DNA of 64,000 nucleotides. Origin: Trichocoleus sp. FACHB-46. Its GTDB lineage: Bacteria; Cyanobacteriota; Cyanobacteriia; FACHB-46. Of this stretch, positions 9,071 through 18,504 are shown in pieces. A program made the position numbers and the translations under genes. The stretch is from assembly GCF_014695385.1 (NCBI RefSeq), contig NZ_JACJOD010000008.1, positions 186,001-250,000 of the forward strand, written 5' to 3'. The first letter of the stretch is position 1; every line of letters starts with the position of its first letter. The notes under the pieces were generated by a model. It made no database searches, was not told the DNA's origin, and worked only from the letters and a program-made list of their open reading frames with translations.

Positions 9071-10630
9071 ATGCGAGAGTTTTCCCCTTCCCACCTTCGT
9101 TTTTTACCACTCCCGCAACTTCTGAGCTTGGCAACCTGCTTAGGATTAGGGGGTAGCGTTTGGCTCACCCAAGCTGCGATCGCTCCTCAAGCGGCTCAAG
9201 CTTATACTGCCAGAGTAGATGTGGCCCTGGATCGCCGCACCGGGGAGAGTTATGAAACGCTTTTGCGCCGAGCGGAAATTGCCGCTAGAGCCGCGGCTCA
9301 GCGCAGTTTCGATCGCGACATTTTGACCAGTCAAGTGTCTGTCATCGTCTCAGCTCAAAGTGAAGGCTCAGTTGTGCCCGTACTAAATCTAGATGTCAGT
9401 CGTACTCAATGGCGCAGCCGTCCTGATCCACAACGTTGGGCAACCTACTTTCGCACTTCGCAAGCCTTGTTACGGCTAAATCAAGGCGTAGCTGAAGAGA
9501 CCGCACCCGCTCAAGCCGCTCCACCGCCACCTCCGGCTGTACCCTCGCAACCTGCTACCGTACCAGTAGCACCCACACCAGGAGCGCCAGGAACCAACAA
9601 CCCAGCAGGTAGCCGAGCGCCTGGTACACCAGCCGCACCAAATGGTGGAACCGGAACGGGCGCGGGCACTGGAACGGGTACAGGCACAGGTACTGGAACG
9701 GGTACAGGCACAGGTACTGCCGCTCCTGGCGCTACAGGTACCGGAGCGGGCTCGGGTGCAGGCACGACTGCACCTACTGGTGGCACAGGTACTGGAACTG
9801 GGACTACAGGTGGAACAGGCACGACTGCACCTGGCGGCACGACTGGCACAGGTACCGGAGCGGGCGTAGGTGCAGGCACTGTTGCACCTACTACCGGAAC
9901 TGGCACAGGTGTTGGAACAGGAGCAGGAACTGGAACCGACACAACCGTTCCTGGTGGTGTGACTGGGACTGGCACAGGTGTTGGAACGGGCGCAGGAACT
10001 GGAACTGACACAACCGTTCCTGGAACTGTTCCGGGCACTGGAACTGGAGCTAATACAGGCAACAGAACTGGGCCTAGCACTACTATTCCGGGTGGTGTGA
10101 CTGGGACTGGCACAGGTGTTGGAACGGGCGCAGGAACTGGAACCGACACAACCGTTCCTGGAACTGTCCCCGGAACTGGCACTGGAGTTAATACGGGCAC
10201 AGGTACTGGGACGGGTGCGGGTGCAGGCACTGTTGCACCTACTACCGGAACTGGCACAGGTGTTGGAACAGGTGCAGGACAGGGGGGCACTACTGGAACC
10301 GGAACGGGACCAGGTAGCGGCACTCAAATAACTCCGACTGGACCTGGTACTCTTTCCCCTGGAGCATCCACAACGCCTGGAAATCAAGGGCCAGTGATTA
10401 CGACTCCGAATGGTCAAACTGTTGCGCCTGGCGCTCAACCGTCTGGGATCGGAACACCAGGAATAAACAGAACGACAGCACCAGGCACTGGTACAACCAC
10501 AACGCCCAACAACACGCCCAACAACGGCTCTTTCACTATTACGACTCCCAATGGGCAAGTCATTACACCAGCTACACAGCCTAATCGAACCACAACTCCC
10601 AATCAGTCAACTGATGGGGTAAATCGTTAG
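9071..10630 (+). CDS. Secreted Gly/Thr-repeat low-complexity protein
   Basis: The 519-residue product starts with a signal-peptide-like segment ([15 protein letters not shown], cleavage probably after QAAQA near residue 43). A folded N-terminal region of about 100 residues follows ([20 protein letters not shown] through [13 protein letters not shown]). A Pro/Ala-rich hinge leads into about 230 residues of imperfect Gly-Thr repeats (units like [25 protein letters not shown] and GGVTGTG) encoded at roughly 9645-10345. The tail is Pro/Thr/Asn-rich with ITTPNGQ motifs repeated. Such repeats suggest an extracellular or envelope polymer-like protein. Low complexity makes length variation likely. 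No enzymatic motif is visible. Confidence 0.8.
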   Translation: MREFSPSHLRFLPLPQLLSLATCLGLGGSVWLTQAAIAPQAAQAYTARVDVALDRRTGESYETLLRRAEIAARAAAQRSFDRDILTSQVSVIVSAQSEGSVVPVLNLDVSRTQWRSRPDPQRWATYFRTSQALLRLNQGVAEETAPAQAAPPPPPAVPSQPATVPVAPTPGAPGTNNPAGSRAPGTPAAPNGGTGTGAGTGTGTGTGTGTGTGTGTAAPGATGTGAGSGAGTTAPTGGTGTGTGTTGGTGTTAPGGTTGTGTGAGVGAGTVAPTTGTGTGVGTGAGTGTDTTVPGGVTGTGTGVGTGAGTGTDTTVPGTVPGTGTGANTGNRTGPSTTIPGGVTGTGTGVGTGAGTGTDTTVPGTVPGTGTGVNTGTGTGTGAGAGTVAPTTGTGTGVGTGAGQGGTTGTGTGPGSGTQITPTGPGTLSPGASTTPGNQGPVITTPNGQTVAPGAQPSGIGTPGINRTTAPGTGTTTTPNNTPNNGSFTITTPNGQVITPATQPNRTTTPNQSTDGVNR

Positions 10631-10751
10631 TTTGCAGCTAGCTGATAAATGAAAATTGCTTAATGAGCGGCAAAAAGCTTGGTTTAAATGGAGGCATCAT
10701 GCCCTAGAATAGGAGGGTTGTCTAAAAATTGCGATCGCCGCACGGACGAGC

Positions 10752-10931
10752 ATGGCTGTTCCTAAGAAGAAAACATCCAAGTCTAAGCGAGATATGCGTA
10801 AAGCGACCTGGAAGCGCAAAGCCGCGTTGCAGGCGCAAAAAGCTCTCTCTCTTGGCAAATCCATTTTGACCGGACGTTCTAAGGGCTTTGTCTATCCCAA
10901 TGACGAAGAAGGGGAAGATGAAGAGTCTTAA
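10752..10931 (+). CDS. rpmF: Large ribosomal subunit protein bL32
   Basis: A 59-codon frame begins [20 protein letters not shown], the conserved N-terminus of bL32. The C-terminus is acidic ([10 protein letters not shown]), as in other cyanobacteria. The zinc-binding cysteines found in some bL32 proteins are absent, which is normal for the cyanobacterial form. The gene is monocistronic and is followed within 35 bp by a strong intrinsic terminator. The start follows a HIP1 site; the ribosome binding site is not obvious. Confidence 0.95.
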   Translation: MAVPKKKTSKSKRDMRKATWKRKAALQAQKALSLGKSILTGRSKGFVYPNDEEGEDEES

Positions 10932-10963
10932 GCTGCATTTTGATTGCAGACAGATTCGTGATG

Positions 10964-10987
10964 GGGGCAAGCGGTTGCCCCTTTTTT
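10964..10987 (+). terminator. Intrinsic terminator after rpmF
   Basis: A perfect 7-bp stem (GGGGCAA at 10964-10970, TTGCCCC at 10975-10981) with a four-base loop is followed directly by six T residues. Confidence 0.9.
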
Positions 10988-11106
10988 ATTGGACTTGTTT
11001 TTATGGCTTCTGACTGGGGAGATCGCTAGAAATCTGCTACACCGTAATAAAGAGGTAGGGCATAGCAACCCAACTCCTCTGATGCTGTTCTTGAGGATTT
11101 CGCCTT

Positions 11107-11703
11107 ATGTTAGGAAAATTTTTTCAAAAACCAGGCTCAGAGTATAGCGATCGCGTTCCTCCCGGTCAGCACCTCACCAATGGCTTTCCAGTATTGACCT
11201 ATGGCCAAACACCGGAAGTACATCGAGAGACATGGCAGTTTCGGGTGTGGGGCAGTGCCCAAGAAGTGACTTTCACTTGGGAAGACTTTATGGCCATGCC
11301 CCAAAGTAACTTCACGGCTGACTTCCACTGTGTCACCACTTGGTCAAAGTTGGATGTGCAGTGGACAGGGGTGAAGGTGTTGGACTTCATGAAACAGGTA
11401 GAGGTAGACCCCAAAGCCGCTCACATTATGGAGCATTGCTATGGCGGCTACACGACGAACATTGCAATAGAAGACTTTCTGCGAGAAGAAAACTTCTTTG
11501 CCCACACCTTGTTTGGTGAACCCTTGCCTGCTGATCATGGGGGGCCATTACGCTTGGTCGTGCCTCACCTCTATGCCTGGAAGAGTGCTAAATGGATTAA
11601 TGGTCTAGAGTTCCTAGACAAAGAGGAGTTGGGCTTCTGGGAACGCAACGGCTACCATAGGCGCGGCGAACCTTGGGCAGTGGAGCGTTATAGCGATCGC
11701 TAG
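11107..11703 (+). CDS. Sulfite-oxidase-like molybdopterin-dependent oxidoreductase
   Basis: The 198-residue product is a compact oxidoreductase molybdopterin-binding domain with no signal peptide. ADFHCVTTWSKLDVQWTGV contains the cysteine expected to ligate molybdenum. HGGPLRLVVPHLYAWKSAKWI is the conserved C-terminal cofactor motif of the sulfite oxidase/YedY superfamily. It lacks the dimerisation domain of true sulfite oxidases, so it belongs to the short bacterial group whose substrate is unknown. It is monocistronic between rpmF and a convergent aldehyde dehydrogenase. Confidence 0.88.
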   Translation: MLGKFFQKPGSEYSDRVPPGQHLTNGFPVLTYGQTPEVHRETWQFRVWGSAQEVTFTWEDFMAMPQSNFTADFHCVTTWSKLDVQWTGVKVLDFMKQVEVDPKAAHIMEHCYGGYTTNIAIEDFLREENFFAHTLFGEPLPADHGGPLRLVVPHLYAWKSAKWINGLEFLDKEELGFWERNGYHRRGEPWAVERYSDR

Positions 11704-11757
11704 TTGTAGCTTTTGCAACGACAGGAACTTGAGCACTGCCTTTAGCCTAAGTAAACT

Positions 11758-11781
11758 GGGGCAAGGTTTTCCCACTGCCCC
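11758..11781. terminator. Hairpin between convergent genes
   Basis: GGGGCA at 11758-11763 pairs with TGCCCC at 11776-11781 around a 12-base loop. It lies between the ends of the molybdoenzyme and aldehyde dehydrogenase genes, the right place for a bidirectional terminator. There is no clear T-run, so confidence is modest. Confidence 0.45.
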
Positions 11782-11827
11782 TCAACCAAATTGCTATCCA
11801 ACGTTTTGCTGGAAAGAATACGGTGAG

Positions 11828-13192
11828 TTATCGAATGATCTGCTTGATCCAGCGCAGCTTATCTTTGTAGGGGGCGTAGCGTAACTTCAAGTCTAGGAAG
11901 AAAGGCTTTTTCAAAATGCTGCGCTCATGGGAGAAGGTGTCGAAGCTAGCCTTACCGTGATAGCGGCCCATACCGCTAGGGCCAACTCCGCCAAAGGGTA
12001 AATTTGGGATGCCAACTTGCAAGATGGTGTCATTGATGCAAACCCCTCCGGAACTGGTAGCTTGCAAAACTTGAGCTTGGCGTTGTTGGTTTTGGGAGAA
12101 AAAGTATAGGGCTAAGGGTTTGGGACGCTGATTGATCTGCGCGATCGCCTCATTCAAGTCTTCATATTCTAGAACGGGCAGGATGGGACCAAAAATTTCC
12201 TCCTGCATCACAGGGTCTTGCCAACTGACGCCATCAATCACAGTAGGGGCAATGTAGTGCTCGGTGGGGTTACTGTCTCCGCCAACGACAACTTGCCCCG
12301 ATTGTAGGAGTGGGGCTAGGCGCTCAAAGTGCTTTTGATTGACGATTCTGCCGTAGTCGGGGCTGCTAGCTGGGTTGTCGCCGTAAAACGCTTGGATATT
12401 TTGAGCGATCGCCTGCAAGAGCTGAGGCTTGATTGAGCGATGGACTAACAAATAGTCGGGAGCAATACAAGTTTGGCCCGCGTTTGTGAACTTGCCCCAG
12501 GTAATTCTGCGAGCGGCCACATCAATCGGCACGTCGGCATCTACCAAGCAAGGACTTTTGCCGCCTAATTCCAGGGTAACGGGGGTGAGGTGTTCTGCTG
12601 CTGCTGCCATCACCCGCTTGCCAATCGCAGTGCCGCCCGTAAAGAAGATGTGGTCAAATCTTTCGGCTAACAGTTGCTGACTGGTTTCTACGCCACCTTC
12701 AATCACCGTAATGAAAGCTGGATCAAAGTGTTGGCGAATTAAGTTAGCGATGACTTGAGAAGTATGAGGAGTTAGCTCCGAGGGCTTGAGGATGGTGCAG
12801 TTTCCCGCTGCGATCGCCCCGATTAAAGGAGCGATGCATAACTGAAATGGGTAGTTCCAAGGGGCAATAATCAAAACCACGCCCAAAGGTTGCGGGCAAA
12901 TTTGAGCGGTAGCGGGCAAAACTGTGACGGGGGTTGCCACTTTGCGCGGTTTCGTCCAAGCGCGCAAATTTTTGATCGCGTAGTTCAGCTCATCTAGGAT
13001 GCCGATTTCGGTGAGATAGGCTTCAAAGACGGGTTTGTGTAAGTCTGCGTTTAATGCATCCACAATGCTGGTTTGCGCTTCCAGAATCGCTTGCTTCAGC
13101 CGCTTGAGTTGCTCCAACCGGAAATCAACCGACTGGGTTTGGCCAGACCTGAAAAAAGTGCGCTGCTTTTCTAAAGCGTCAGGAATTAGCAT
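11828..13192 (-). CDS. Aldehyde dehydrogenase, class 3 type
   Basis: The 454-residue product is the size of ALDH3-family enzymes, shorter than typical 490-500 residue ALDHs. Key motifs are PWNYPFQLC in the cofactor region, the general-base glutamate in LELGGKSPC and the nucleophilic cysteine in NAGQTCIAPDY. The C-terminal PFGGVGPSGMGRYHG motif is characteristic of class 3 and fatty aldehyde dehydrogenases. It oxidises aldehydes to acids with NAD(P)+; cyanobacterial relatives act on fatty aldehydes or apocarotenals. It lies 24 bp downstream of the hybrid kinase gene on the same strand and could be co-transcribed. Confidence 0.93.
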   Translation of the reverse strand: MLIPDALEKQRTFFRSGQTQSVDFRLEQLKRLKQAILEAQTSIVDALNADLHKPVFEAYLTEIGILDELNYAIKNLRAWTKPRKVATPVTVLPATAQICPQPLGVVLIIAPWNYPFQLCIAPLIGAIAAGNCTILKPSELTPHTSQVIANLIRQHFDPAFITVIEGGVETSQQLLAERFDHIFFTGGTAIGKRVMAAAAEHLTPVTLELGGKSPCLVDADVPIDVAARRITWGKFTNAGQTCIAPDYLLVHRSIKPQLLQAIAQNIQAFYGDNPASSPDYGRIVNQKHFERLAPLLQSGQVVVGGDSNPTEHYIAPTVIDGVSWQDPVMQEEIFGPILPVLEYEDLNEAIAQINQRPKPLALYFFSQNQQRQAQVLQATSSGGVCINDTILQVGIPNLPFGGVGPSGMGRYHGKASFDTFSHERSILKKPFFLDLKLRYAPYKDKLRWIKQIIR

Positions 13193-13215
13193 CAGGAATT
13201 GCCTGCATAACAGGA

Positions 13216-14361
13216 TTAAGGTTGTTTGGCTGGCAGACGGACGATAAAGGTACTACCTTTGCCTAACTCCGATTCTAGGTCAACAGTACCTTGATGAGTC
13301 TCAATAATGCGGCGTGACAAGTAAAGACCCAAGCCGCTGCCAGAACGTCGATGCTGACCTTGGCGAAAACGCTCAAACAGCATCGCTTGGTCTTCTGGCG
13401 AAATCCCAGTACCTGTGTCCTTGACTGTAATCACCGCCCAAGTTGGAGCCGAGGCAGTAGCCGTTCCGGGTGCTGGGGTAGAAGACAATCCGATAGTGAT
13501 AAATCCACTGTCTGTGAACTTAATGGCGTTGCCTACCAAGTTGGTCAAGACCCGATGGATCTCCAAGCGATCGCCCGAAACATGGGAGGCAACAGGATAG
13601 CCTAGGTGGTCACCTACATCCACTTTCAACGCGATGTTTTTGTCAGCAGCTAGCGGTGCCAGTTCTTGAGCAACTTCTGTAACTAGGTCTCGTAAATCTA
13701 CGGGGCTAAACGAAAAGCTTTTCCGCCCTGCTTCTAATCGGTACACCTCTAAGAGTGTGTTGACCATTTGCAGTAGGTTTTGATTGCTCCGAGCCATCGT
13801 CACGATCGCGTCGTTCATGTCTGGAGAGAGTTCTCCTAAAGCGCCTTGGCGAAACAAGCCCATCATGCGATCGGCGGCGACAAGAGGAGTGCGGAGGTCG
13901 TGGGCTAAGCGGGAAACAAAGTCTTCGCGCTGGCGGGCAATGTGATCGCGCTCGTCTACGCTGTGTTTTAGGCGGAGCAGCGATCGCACCCGAGCCAGCA
14001 GTTCGTCAAACTCTACAGGTTTGCGAATAAAATCATCAGCTCCTGTGTCCAAGCCTTTGGCCACGCTGGGCTGATCGTAGGCTGTGATCAGCAAGATAGG
14101 AATAAAAGGTAATTTCTGGTTGTCTCGAACCCGCCGTGTCACTTCATAGCCATCCATTCCGGGCATCATGACATCCAGCAAAATCAAGTCGGGAGGAAAT
14201 TCATCAATTTTGGCTAAAGCTGCCATACCGCTATCGGCAATGTCAACCTTGTAATCCTCTTCCTCTAAAATTGCCTGGATTAGAAATGAGTTGTCAGCGG
14301 AATCATCTACAACAAGAATTCGATCAACTCTTGGAGACTGGGCAAAAGGCGAATTGTTCAT
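13216..14361 (-). CDS. Receiver-histidine kinase hybrid
   Basis: The 381-residue protein has an N-terminal receiver domain (about 14-130). Its phosphorylation site is the Asp in LILLDVMMPGMDG and the conserved Lys is in FIRKPVEF. A HisKA domain has its phospho-acceptor His in SRLAHDLRTPL. A HATPase domain carries NLVGNAIKF, VKDTGTGISPEDQ and GSGLGLYLSRRI. There is no membrane or sensory domain, so it probably receives a phosphoryl group or signal through its receiver and relays it. It is soluble, and its partner is not encoded nearby. Confidence 0.92.
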   Translation of the reverse strand: MNNSPFAQSPRVDRILVVDDSADNSFLIQAILEEEDYKVDIADSGMAALAKIDEFPPDLILLDVMMPGMDGYEVTRRVRDNQKLPFIPILLITAYDQPSVAKGLDTGADDFIRKPVEFDELLARVRSLLRLKHSVDERDHIARQREDFVSRLAHDLRTPLVAADRMMGLFRQGALGELSPDMNDAIVTMARSNQNLLQMVNTLLEVYRLEAGRKSFSFSPVDLRDLVTEVAQELAPLAADKNIALKVDVGDHLGYPVASHVSGDRLEIHRVLTNLVGNAIKFTDSGFITIGLSSTPAPGTATASAPTWAVITVKDTGTGISPEDQAMLFERFRQGQHRRSGSGLGLYLSRRIIETHQGTVDLESELGKGSTFIVRLPAKQP

Positions 14362-14819
14362 GAAGTGTAGAAATGCAAATAATGAGAGTTATTAAAAATT
14401 AGTTAAATTCTCTCAATTGGCTAGAGAAACACCTCTTTCGAGAGGGGGATTCTGTTTAATTTAGCCACAAATGCAAGAGAATAACGTCTATCCAAGTAGA
14501 GAACTTGACTCTGACGCTTGAACCAATTCGATTCAACCGCAAAGTCTTCTCATCAGGAGCAAACTATTAAGATCTAACTTAAGTTAGATCCTGACGCCTC
14601 ACCCTATCCTGCTTTACTGACAGCGATCGCAGTTGCACAGGAGTCATGGACAGAAGTAGCAGCAGGCTCCTTGTTGTTATCCTACGGCAACGAGTGCTCT
14701 GAGCGATCCCTAAGCAATCGAGGGCCAATTCTAACGCAAAACAAGTTTGATGCTGCCGACTGAGGCTATCGCGATCGCCGCTTGCCCTGAGTCAATAAGC
14801 TGGCTTAGAACAAACTGGC
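14362..14819. other. Intergenic region between ureC and the hybrid kinase, with a perfect palindrome
   Basis: This 458-bp stretch holds the upstream region of the hybrid kinase and the downstream region of ureC, both on the minus strand. It contains a perfect 20-bp palindrome (14571-14590) and a tandem 15-bp duplication at the ureC end. I see no convincing gene. Confidence 0.5.
14571..14590. repeat. Perfect 20-bp palindrome
   Basis: GATCTAACTT at 14571-14580 is followed immediately by its exact reverse complement at 14581-14590. There is no spacer and no adjoining T-run on either strand. That fits a dimeric regulator site better than a terminator, although a weak ureC terminator is possible. 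Confidence 0.6.
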
Positions 14820-14829
14820 TTAGAACAAA
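14800..14829. repeat. Tandem 15-bp duplication across the ureC stop
   Basis: CTGGCTTAGAACAAA occurs twice head to tail at 14800-14814 and 14815-14829. The right-hand copy encodes the last residues and stop codon of ureC; the left-hand copy lies just beyond it. It looks like a small slippage duplication without effect on the protein. Confidence 0.75.
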
Positions 14830-16529
14830 AAGTAGCGCTGAGCCATTGGCAGGACCGTCGCAGGTTCACAAGTTAGCAACTCACCATCGGCTCGGACTTC
14901 GTAGGTTTCTGGATCAACTTCCATGTGCGGCAACAGGTCATTGAGCTTGAGGTCACGCTTGCTGAGTTGACGGGTATTAGAAACTGCTACAGCGGGTTTT
15001 TGCAGCTTGAGCTGAGCGGGAATGCCTTGCGCGAGAGCGGCTTGAGAGACAAAGGTGAGTGAAGTCGCTGCGATCGCCCCGCCAAAGCTGCCAAACATCG
15101 GACGCATGTGGACAGGTTGTGGAGTCGGGATGCTGGCATTGGCATCGCCCATTTGAGCCCAGGCAATCAGGCCACCTTTAACCACGACTTCTGGTTTGAC
15201 GCCGAAGAAAGCGGGCCGCCAGAGACAAAGATCGGCTAGCTTGCCTGCCTCAATTGACCCAACATGAGCCGCAACGCCGTGAGTAATAGCGGGATTGATC
15301 GTGTACTTGGCAATGTAACGCTTCGCCCGCAAATTATCGTTGCGATCGCTGTCGCCATCCAGGGGTCCCCGCTGCACTTTCATCTTGTGCGCCGTTTGCC
15401 AAGTGCGAATGATTACTTCCCCCACGCGACCCATTGCCTGGGAGTCGGAGGAAATCATGCTAAAGGCTCCCAAGTCATGCAAAATATCTTCAGCCGCGAT
15501 CGTTTCTCGGCGAATCCGCGATTCAGCAAAAGCAACGTCTTCGGGAATGCTGGGGTCGAGGTGATGACAGACCATCAACATATCCAAATGCTCGTCTAAG
15601 GTATTGAGCGTGTAGGGACGAGTGGGATTGGTGGAAGACGGTAGCACATTGGCTTCACCACACACTTTAATGATGTCTGGAGCGTGCCCACCCCCTGCGC
15701 CCTCGGTGTGGTAGGTGTGAATCACCCGATTTTGAAAGGCAGCGATCGTGTCTTCAACGCAGCCCGCTTCGTTGAGCGTGTCTGTATGGATGGCGACTTG
15801 CACATCATATTCATCCGCTACGCTCAGGCAAGTGTCGATGGTGGCAGGGGTGGTGCCCCAGTCTTCGTGCAGCTTTAGTCCCATCACCCCCGCTTCCACC
15901 TGTTCCCGCAAGCCTTCCGGTTTGCTGCTGTTACCTTTGCCCAGAAAGCCCAAATTCATCGGGAACGCATCAGCAGCTTGCAACATGCGATAGATGTTCC
16001 AAGGGCCAGGGGTGCAGGTGGTGGCGTTGGTTCCTGTCGCAGGTCCAGTGCCGCCGCCAATCATGGTTGTGATACCAGAGGCGATCGCGGTTTCAATTTG
16101 TTGGGGACAAATGAAATGAATGTGGCTGTCGATGCCGCCTGCGGTTAGGATCATGCCTTCTCCCGCGAGCACCTCGGTTCCGGGGCCGATGATGATGTCT
16201 ACGTGGTCTTGGATGTAGGGGTTGCCTGCTTTGCCAATTTTGGCGATACGCCCATCTTTGATGCCCACATCGGCTTTGACAATGCCCCACCAGTCCAGAA
16301 TTAGTGCGTTGGTAATGACTAAATCCACGGCTCCATCAGCATTAGTAATGGGAGATTGCCCCATGCCATCCCGAATGACTTTGCCACCTCCAAACTTAAC
16401 TTCGTCTCCGTAGTTGGTAAAGTCTCGCTCTACTTCAATGATCAGCTCTGTGTCCGCCAATCGCACGCGATCGCCCACTGTAGGCCCAAAGGTTTCGGCA
16501 TAAGCCCGACGATTCATGCGATAGCTCAT
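14820..16529 (-). CDS. ureC: Urease alpha subunit
   Basis: The 569-residue protein is full length and carries the dinickel site. It has the HxH in [10 protein letters not shown], the carbamylated lysine in [10 protein letters not shown], ligand histidines in [10 protein letters not shown] and [15 protein letters not shown], the Asp in [11 protein letters not shown] and the mobile-flap Cys-His in MVCHHLDPS. It hydrolyses urea to ammonia and carbamate in the cytoplasm together with UreA and UreB. It is separated from ureB, 1.3 kb upstream, by an inserted glycosyltransferase gene. That is unusual, because ureABC are normally contiguous when clustered. Confidence 0.98.
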   Translation of the reverse strand: MSYRMNRRAYAETFGPTVGDRVRLADTELIIEVERDFTNYGDEVKFGGGKVIRDGMGQSPITNADGAVDLVITNALILDWWGIVKADVGIKDGRIAKIGKAGNPYIQDHVDIIIGPGTEVLAGEGMILTAGGIDSHIHFICPQQIETAIASGITTMIGGGTGPATGTNATTCTPGPWNIYRMLQAADAFPMNLGFLGKGNSSKPEGLREQVEAGVMGLKLHEDWGTTPATIDTCLSVADEYDVQVAIHTDTLNEAGCVEDTIAAFQNRVIHTYHTEGAGGGHAPDIIKVCGEANVLPSSTNPTRPYTLNTLDEHLDMLMVCHHLDPSIPEDVAFAESRIRRETIAAEDILHDLGAFSMISSDSQAMGRVGEVIIRTWQTAHKMKVQRGPLDGDSDRNDNLRAKRYIAKYTINPAITHGVAAHVGSIEAGKLADLCLWRPAFFGVKPEVVVKGGLIAWAQMGDANASIPTPQPVHMRPMFGSFGGAIAATSLTFVSQAALAQGIPAQLKLQKPAVAVSNTRQLSKRDLKLNDLLPHMEVDPETYEVRADGELLTCEPATVLPMAQRYFLF

Positions 16530-16619
16530 AATTCTAATCCTTGAAGTTAAACATGAAATTTAAGCAAGCTAATTCTAGCTTTTGAGAATTTCAAAGATAG
16601 TCAAAATACTTTGCCATAA

Positions 16620-17717
16620 CTAATTTTTCAAAAACTCGTCATGCCACTGTTGAGCGACTTGATCCCAACCCCAAAATGGTTTTAATGCCATAACATTTTG
16701 GCGCATTGACTCTTGCTTCTCAGGATGTTTGAGTAAATCAATTACTGCTGCTGCAAAGGCTTTGTCAACATCTGGCTCCCCGCCACAGCCATCAATCTTA
16801 ATTCCCGACTGGATTGTTTCAGCAAGAGCTGCATAATTGGTAACAACCGGAACACAACCACAGGCTTGTGCTTTCAACCCTGAAATACAGAAAACTTCAG
16901 GAAAATGACAGGGATAAACATAAATTCCTGATTTGTACAGCTCCGAGATTAGTTGAGTATGTCCTATCCTGCCATGCTCATACACATTTTCTTGTTGTAG
17001 CAGTGGAAGTATTTGCTCTTTTTTACCTTTTAATTGTGGGAATCTCTCGATTAGTGGTGATTGAACTAAGGCATCATAGGTTTGCCAGCCATAAAAGAGA
17101 TGTAGTTCCGCGTCAGGAACTTCCTTTAGAATATCTGGCCACTGATTTAAAAGATGCTCAATGCCGCGCAAATAATCACTGATATAGATCAATCGCTTAG
17201 GGTTTCTGGGGGGCTGATCAACATTAAAATCAGGTAGATTAATGCCATTCTTGGTAATAAAAATCTTATCTTTAGGAATCCAATCTGGTAGAAGAGACTG
17301 ATGAAAATGAGACAACACAAATAATTTATCGAAGCTAGCTAAGAACTCACTATGCTTTATCTCATCCACCTGAGGCAGAATGTGAGGATTATCATGCATC
17401 CAAACGGCGGTTTTATTTGCCTGAGCTTTCATCAGCATGGGCTGGAGCCAATTTCGATGAAAAATTAAGACGTTAAAGTGATCGTGAGGATTAAATTTTT
17501 CAACTGCTTGGTAGAGCACACCATTATGCTCTCCCTCCATATCACCGCAGGAGTTGAAAACAGTTACTTGATATCCTAATTTTGCAAGTTCTTGCCCTAG
17601 ATAAATGACTGCTTCCTCACTACCGCCAACCCCGGTCTTCACAGAGGGAGGAGCCCAACTCTCAATGCGAATTGGCAAGTTGGAATAAATTACAAGCGAA
17701 TTGTCTGGCCATTTCAT
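16620..17717 (-). CDS. Glycosyltransferase (GT4-like) inserted between ureB and ureC
   Basis: The 365-residue product has the two-Rossmann layout of GT-B enzymes. The N-terminal motif TGVGGSEEAVIYLGQELAKLG matches the acceptor domain; KRLIYISDYLRGIEHLL begins the donor domain. The nucleotide-sugar region has FPEVFCISGLKAQACGCVPV, in which the second Glu of the usual E-x7-E is Lys. There is no signal peptide. The gene is AT-richer than its neighbours and has no HIP1 octamer across 1.1 kb, while flanking ure genes have several. This supports horizontal arrival inside the urease operon. Its acceptor and sugar are unknown. Confidence 0.85.
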   Translation of the reverse strand: MKWPDNSLVIYSNLPIRIESWAPPSVKTGVGGSEEAVIYLGQELAKLGYQVTVFNSCGDMEGEHNGVLYQAVEKFNPHDHFNVLIFHRNWLQPMLMKAQANKTAVWMHDNPHILPQVDEIKHSEFLASFDKLFVLSHFHQSLLPDWIPKDKIFITKNGINLPDFNVDQPPRNPKRLIYISDYLRGIEHLLNQWPDILKEVPDAELHLFYGWQTYDALVQSPLIERFPQLKGKKEQILPLLQQENVYEHGRIGHTQLISELYKSGIYVYPCHFPEVFCISGLKAQACGCVPVVTNYAALAETIQSGIKIDGCGGEPDVDKAFAAAVIDLLKHPEKQESMRQNVMALKPFWGWDQVAQQWHDEFLKN

Positions 17718-17843
17718 AGCAATGCTCTTACATGGTGATGATTAAGCAGGGGAATCGTTGCTGGTTTGATATACATCCTGTCTAAAGAGGAAAAGTTAAG
17801 CTTTTGCCTATCTCTCCCCTCCGTGAAAGAAAAGGGCTGGGAG

Positions 17844-18158
17844 TCAGGTTCTATCTAGCTGGCCGTTAATTTTGGCGTTAAAGCCGTAGACTTGGCGACT
17901 GCCCACGAAAGGGACAAGCTCTACTTCTCGCTCATCTCCGGGTTCAAAGCGCACAGCGGTTCCGGCGGGAATATTTAAGCGCATCCCTCTGGCCTGTTCG
18001 CGATCGCAACTCAGGGCAGGATTGACTTCATAAAAGTGGAAGTGAGACCCCACTTGGATGGGGCGATCGCCTGTGTTGGCGACTTTAAGCTTAATGGTAG
18101 GACGACCCGCGTTCAGCTCGATGTCTCCGTCTTCTACAAACAGTTCTCCTGGAATCAT
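17844..18158 (-). CDS. ureB: Urease beta subunit
   Basis: The 104-residue product starts [16 protein letters not shown] and contains [20 protein letters not shown] and [17 protein letters not shown], the standard UreB signature. It is a non-catalytic structural subunit of urease. ureB follows ureA by 31 bp with a good AAGGAGA-type ribosome binding site, so the two are co-translated in the ureD-ureA-ureB order. Confidence 0.98.
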   Translation of the reverse strand: MIPGELFVEDGDIELNAGRPTIKLKVANTGDRPIQVGSHFHFYEVNPALSCDREQARGMRLNIPAGTAVRFEPGDEREVELVPFVGSRQVYGFNAKINGQLDRT

Positions 18159-18189
18159 CTTGCTCTCCTTTTGTTTCAGCGAACCCGAT

Positions 18190-18492
18190 TTAGCGAATGG
18201 GATTGTGGACCGTGACGAGTTTGGTGCCGTCGGGGAAGGTCGCTTCTACTTGCACTTCGTGAATCATTTCGGGTACGCCTTCCATGACCTCTTCTGTAGT
18301 CAGGAGGGTGGCCCCGTAGCTCATTAGATCAGCCACGCTGCGACCATCACGCGCTCCTTCTAAGATGGCGGCTGAGATGTAGGCAACTGCTTCCGGGTGG
18401 TTTAGCTTTAAGCCTCTGGCTTTGCGGCGTTCTGCGAGCAAAGCAGCAGTAAAAATCAGTAATTTATCTTTTTCCTGTGGTGACAGTTGCAT
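18190..18492 (-). CDS. ureA: Urease gamma subunit
   Basis: The 100-residue protein begins [20 protein letters not shown] and contains [19 protein letters not shown], the UreA signature. It forms the small structural subunit of urease. The start lies 12 bp after the ureD stop with an AAAGGAAA ribosome binding site. Confidence 0.98.
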   Translation of the reverse strand: MQLSPQEKDKLLIFTAALLAERRKARGLKLNHPEAVAYISAAILEGARDGRSVADLMSYGATLLTTEEVMEGVPEMIHEVQVEATFPDGTKLVTVHNPIR

Positions 18493-18504
18493 GCGCTTTC
18501 CTTT

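Noticed and set aside
9476-10558. Long minus-strand frames (360 and 270 residues) opposite the Gly-Thr repeat gene
   Set aside because: They arise from the periodic low-complexity DNA; the products are Pro-Val or Ser-Cys repeats without a plausible start, and the plus-strand gene has a signal peptide and a folded domain.
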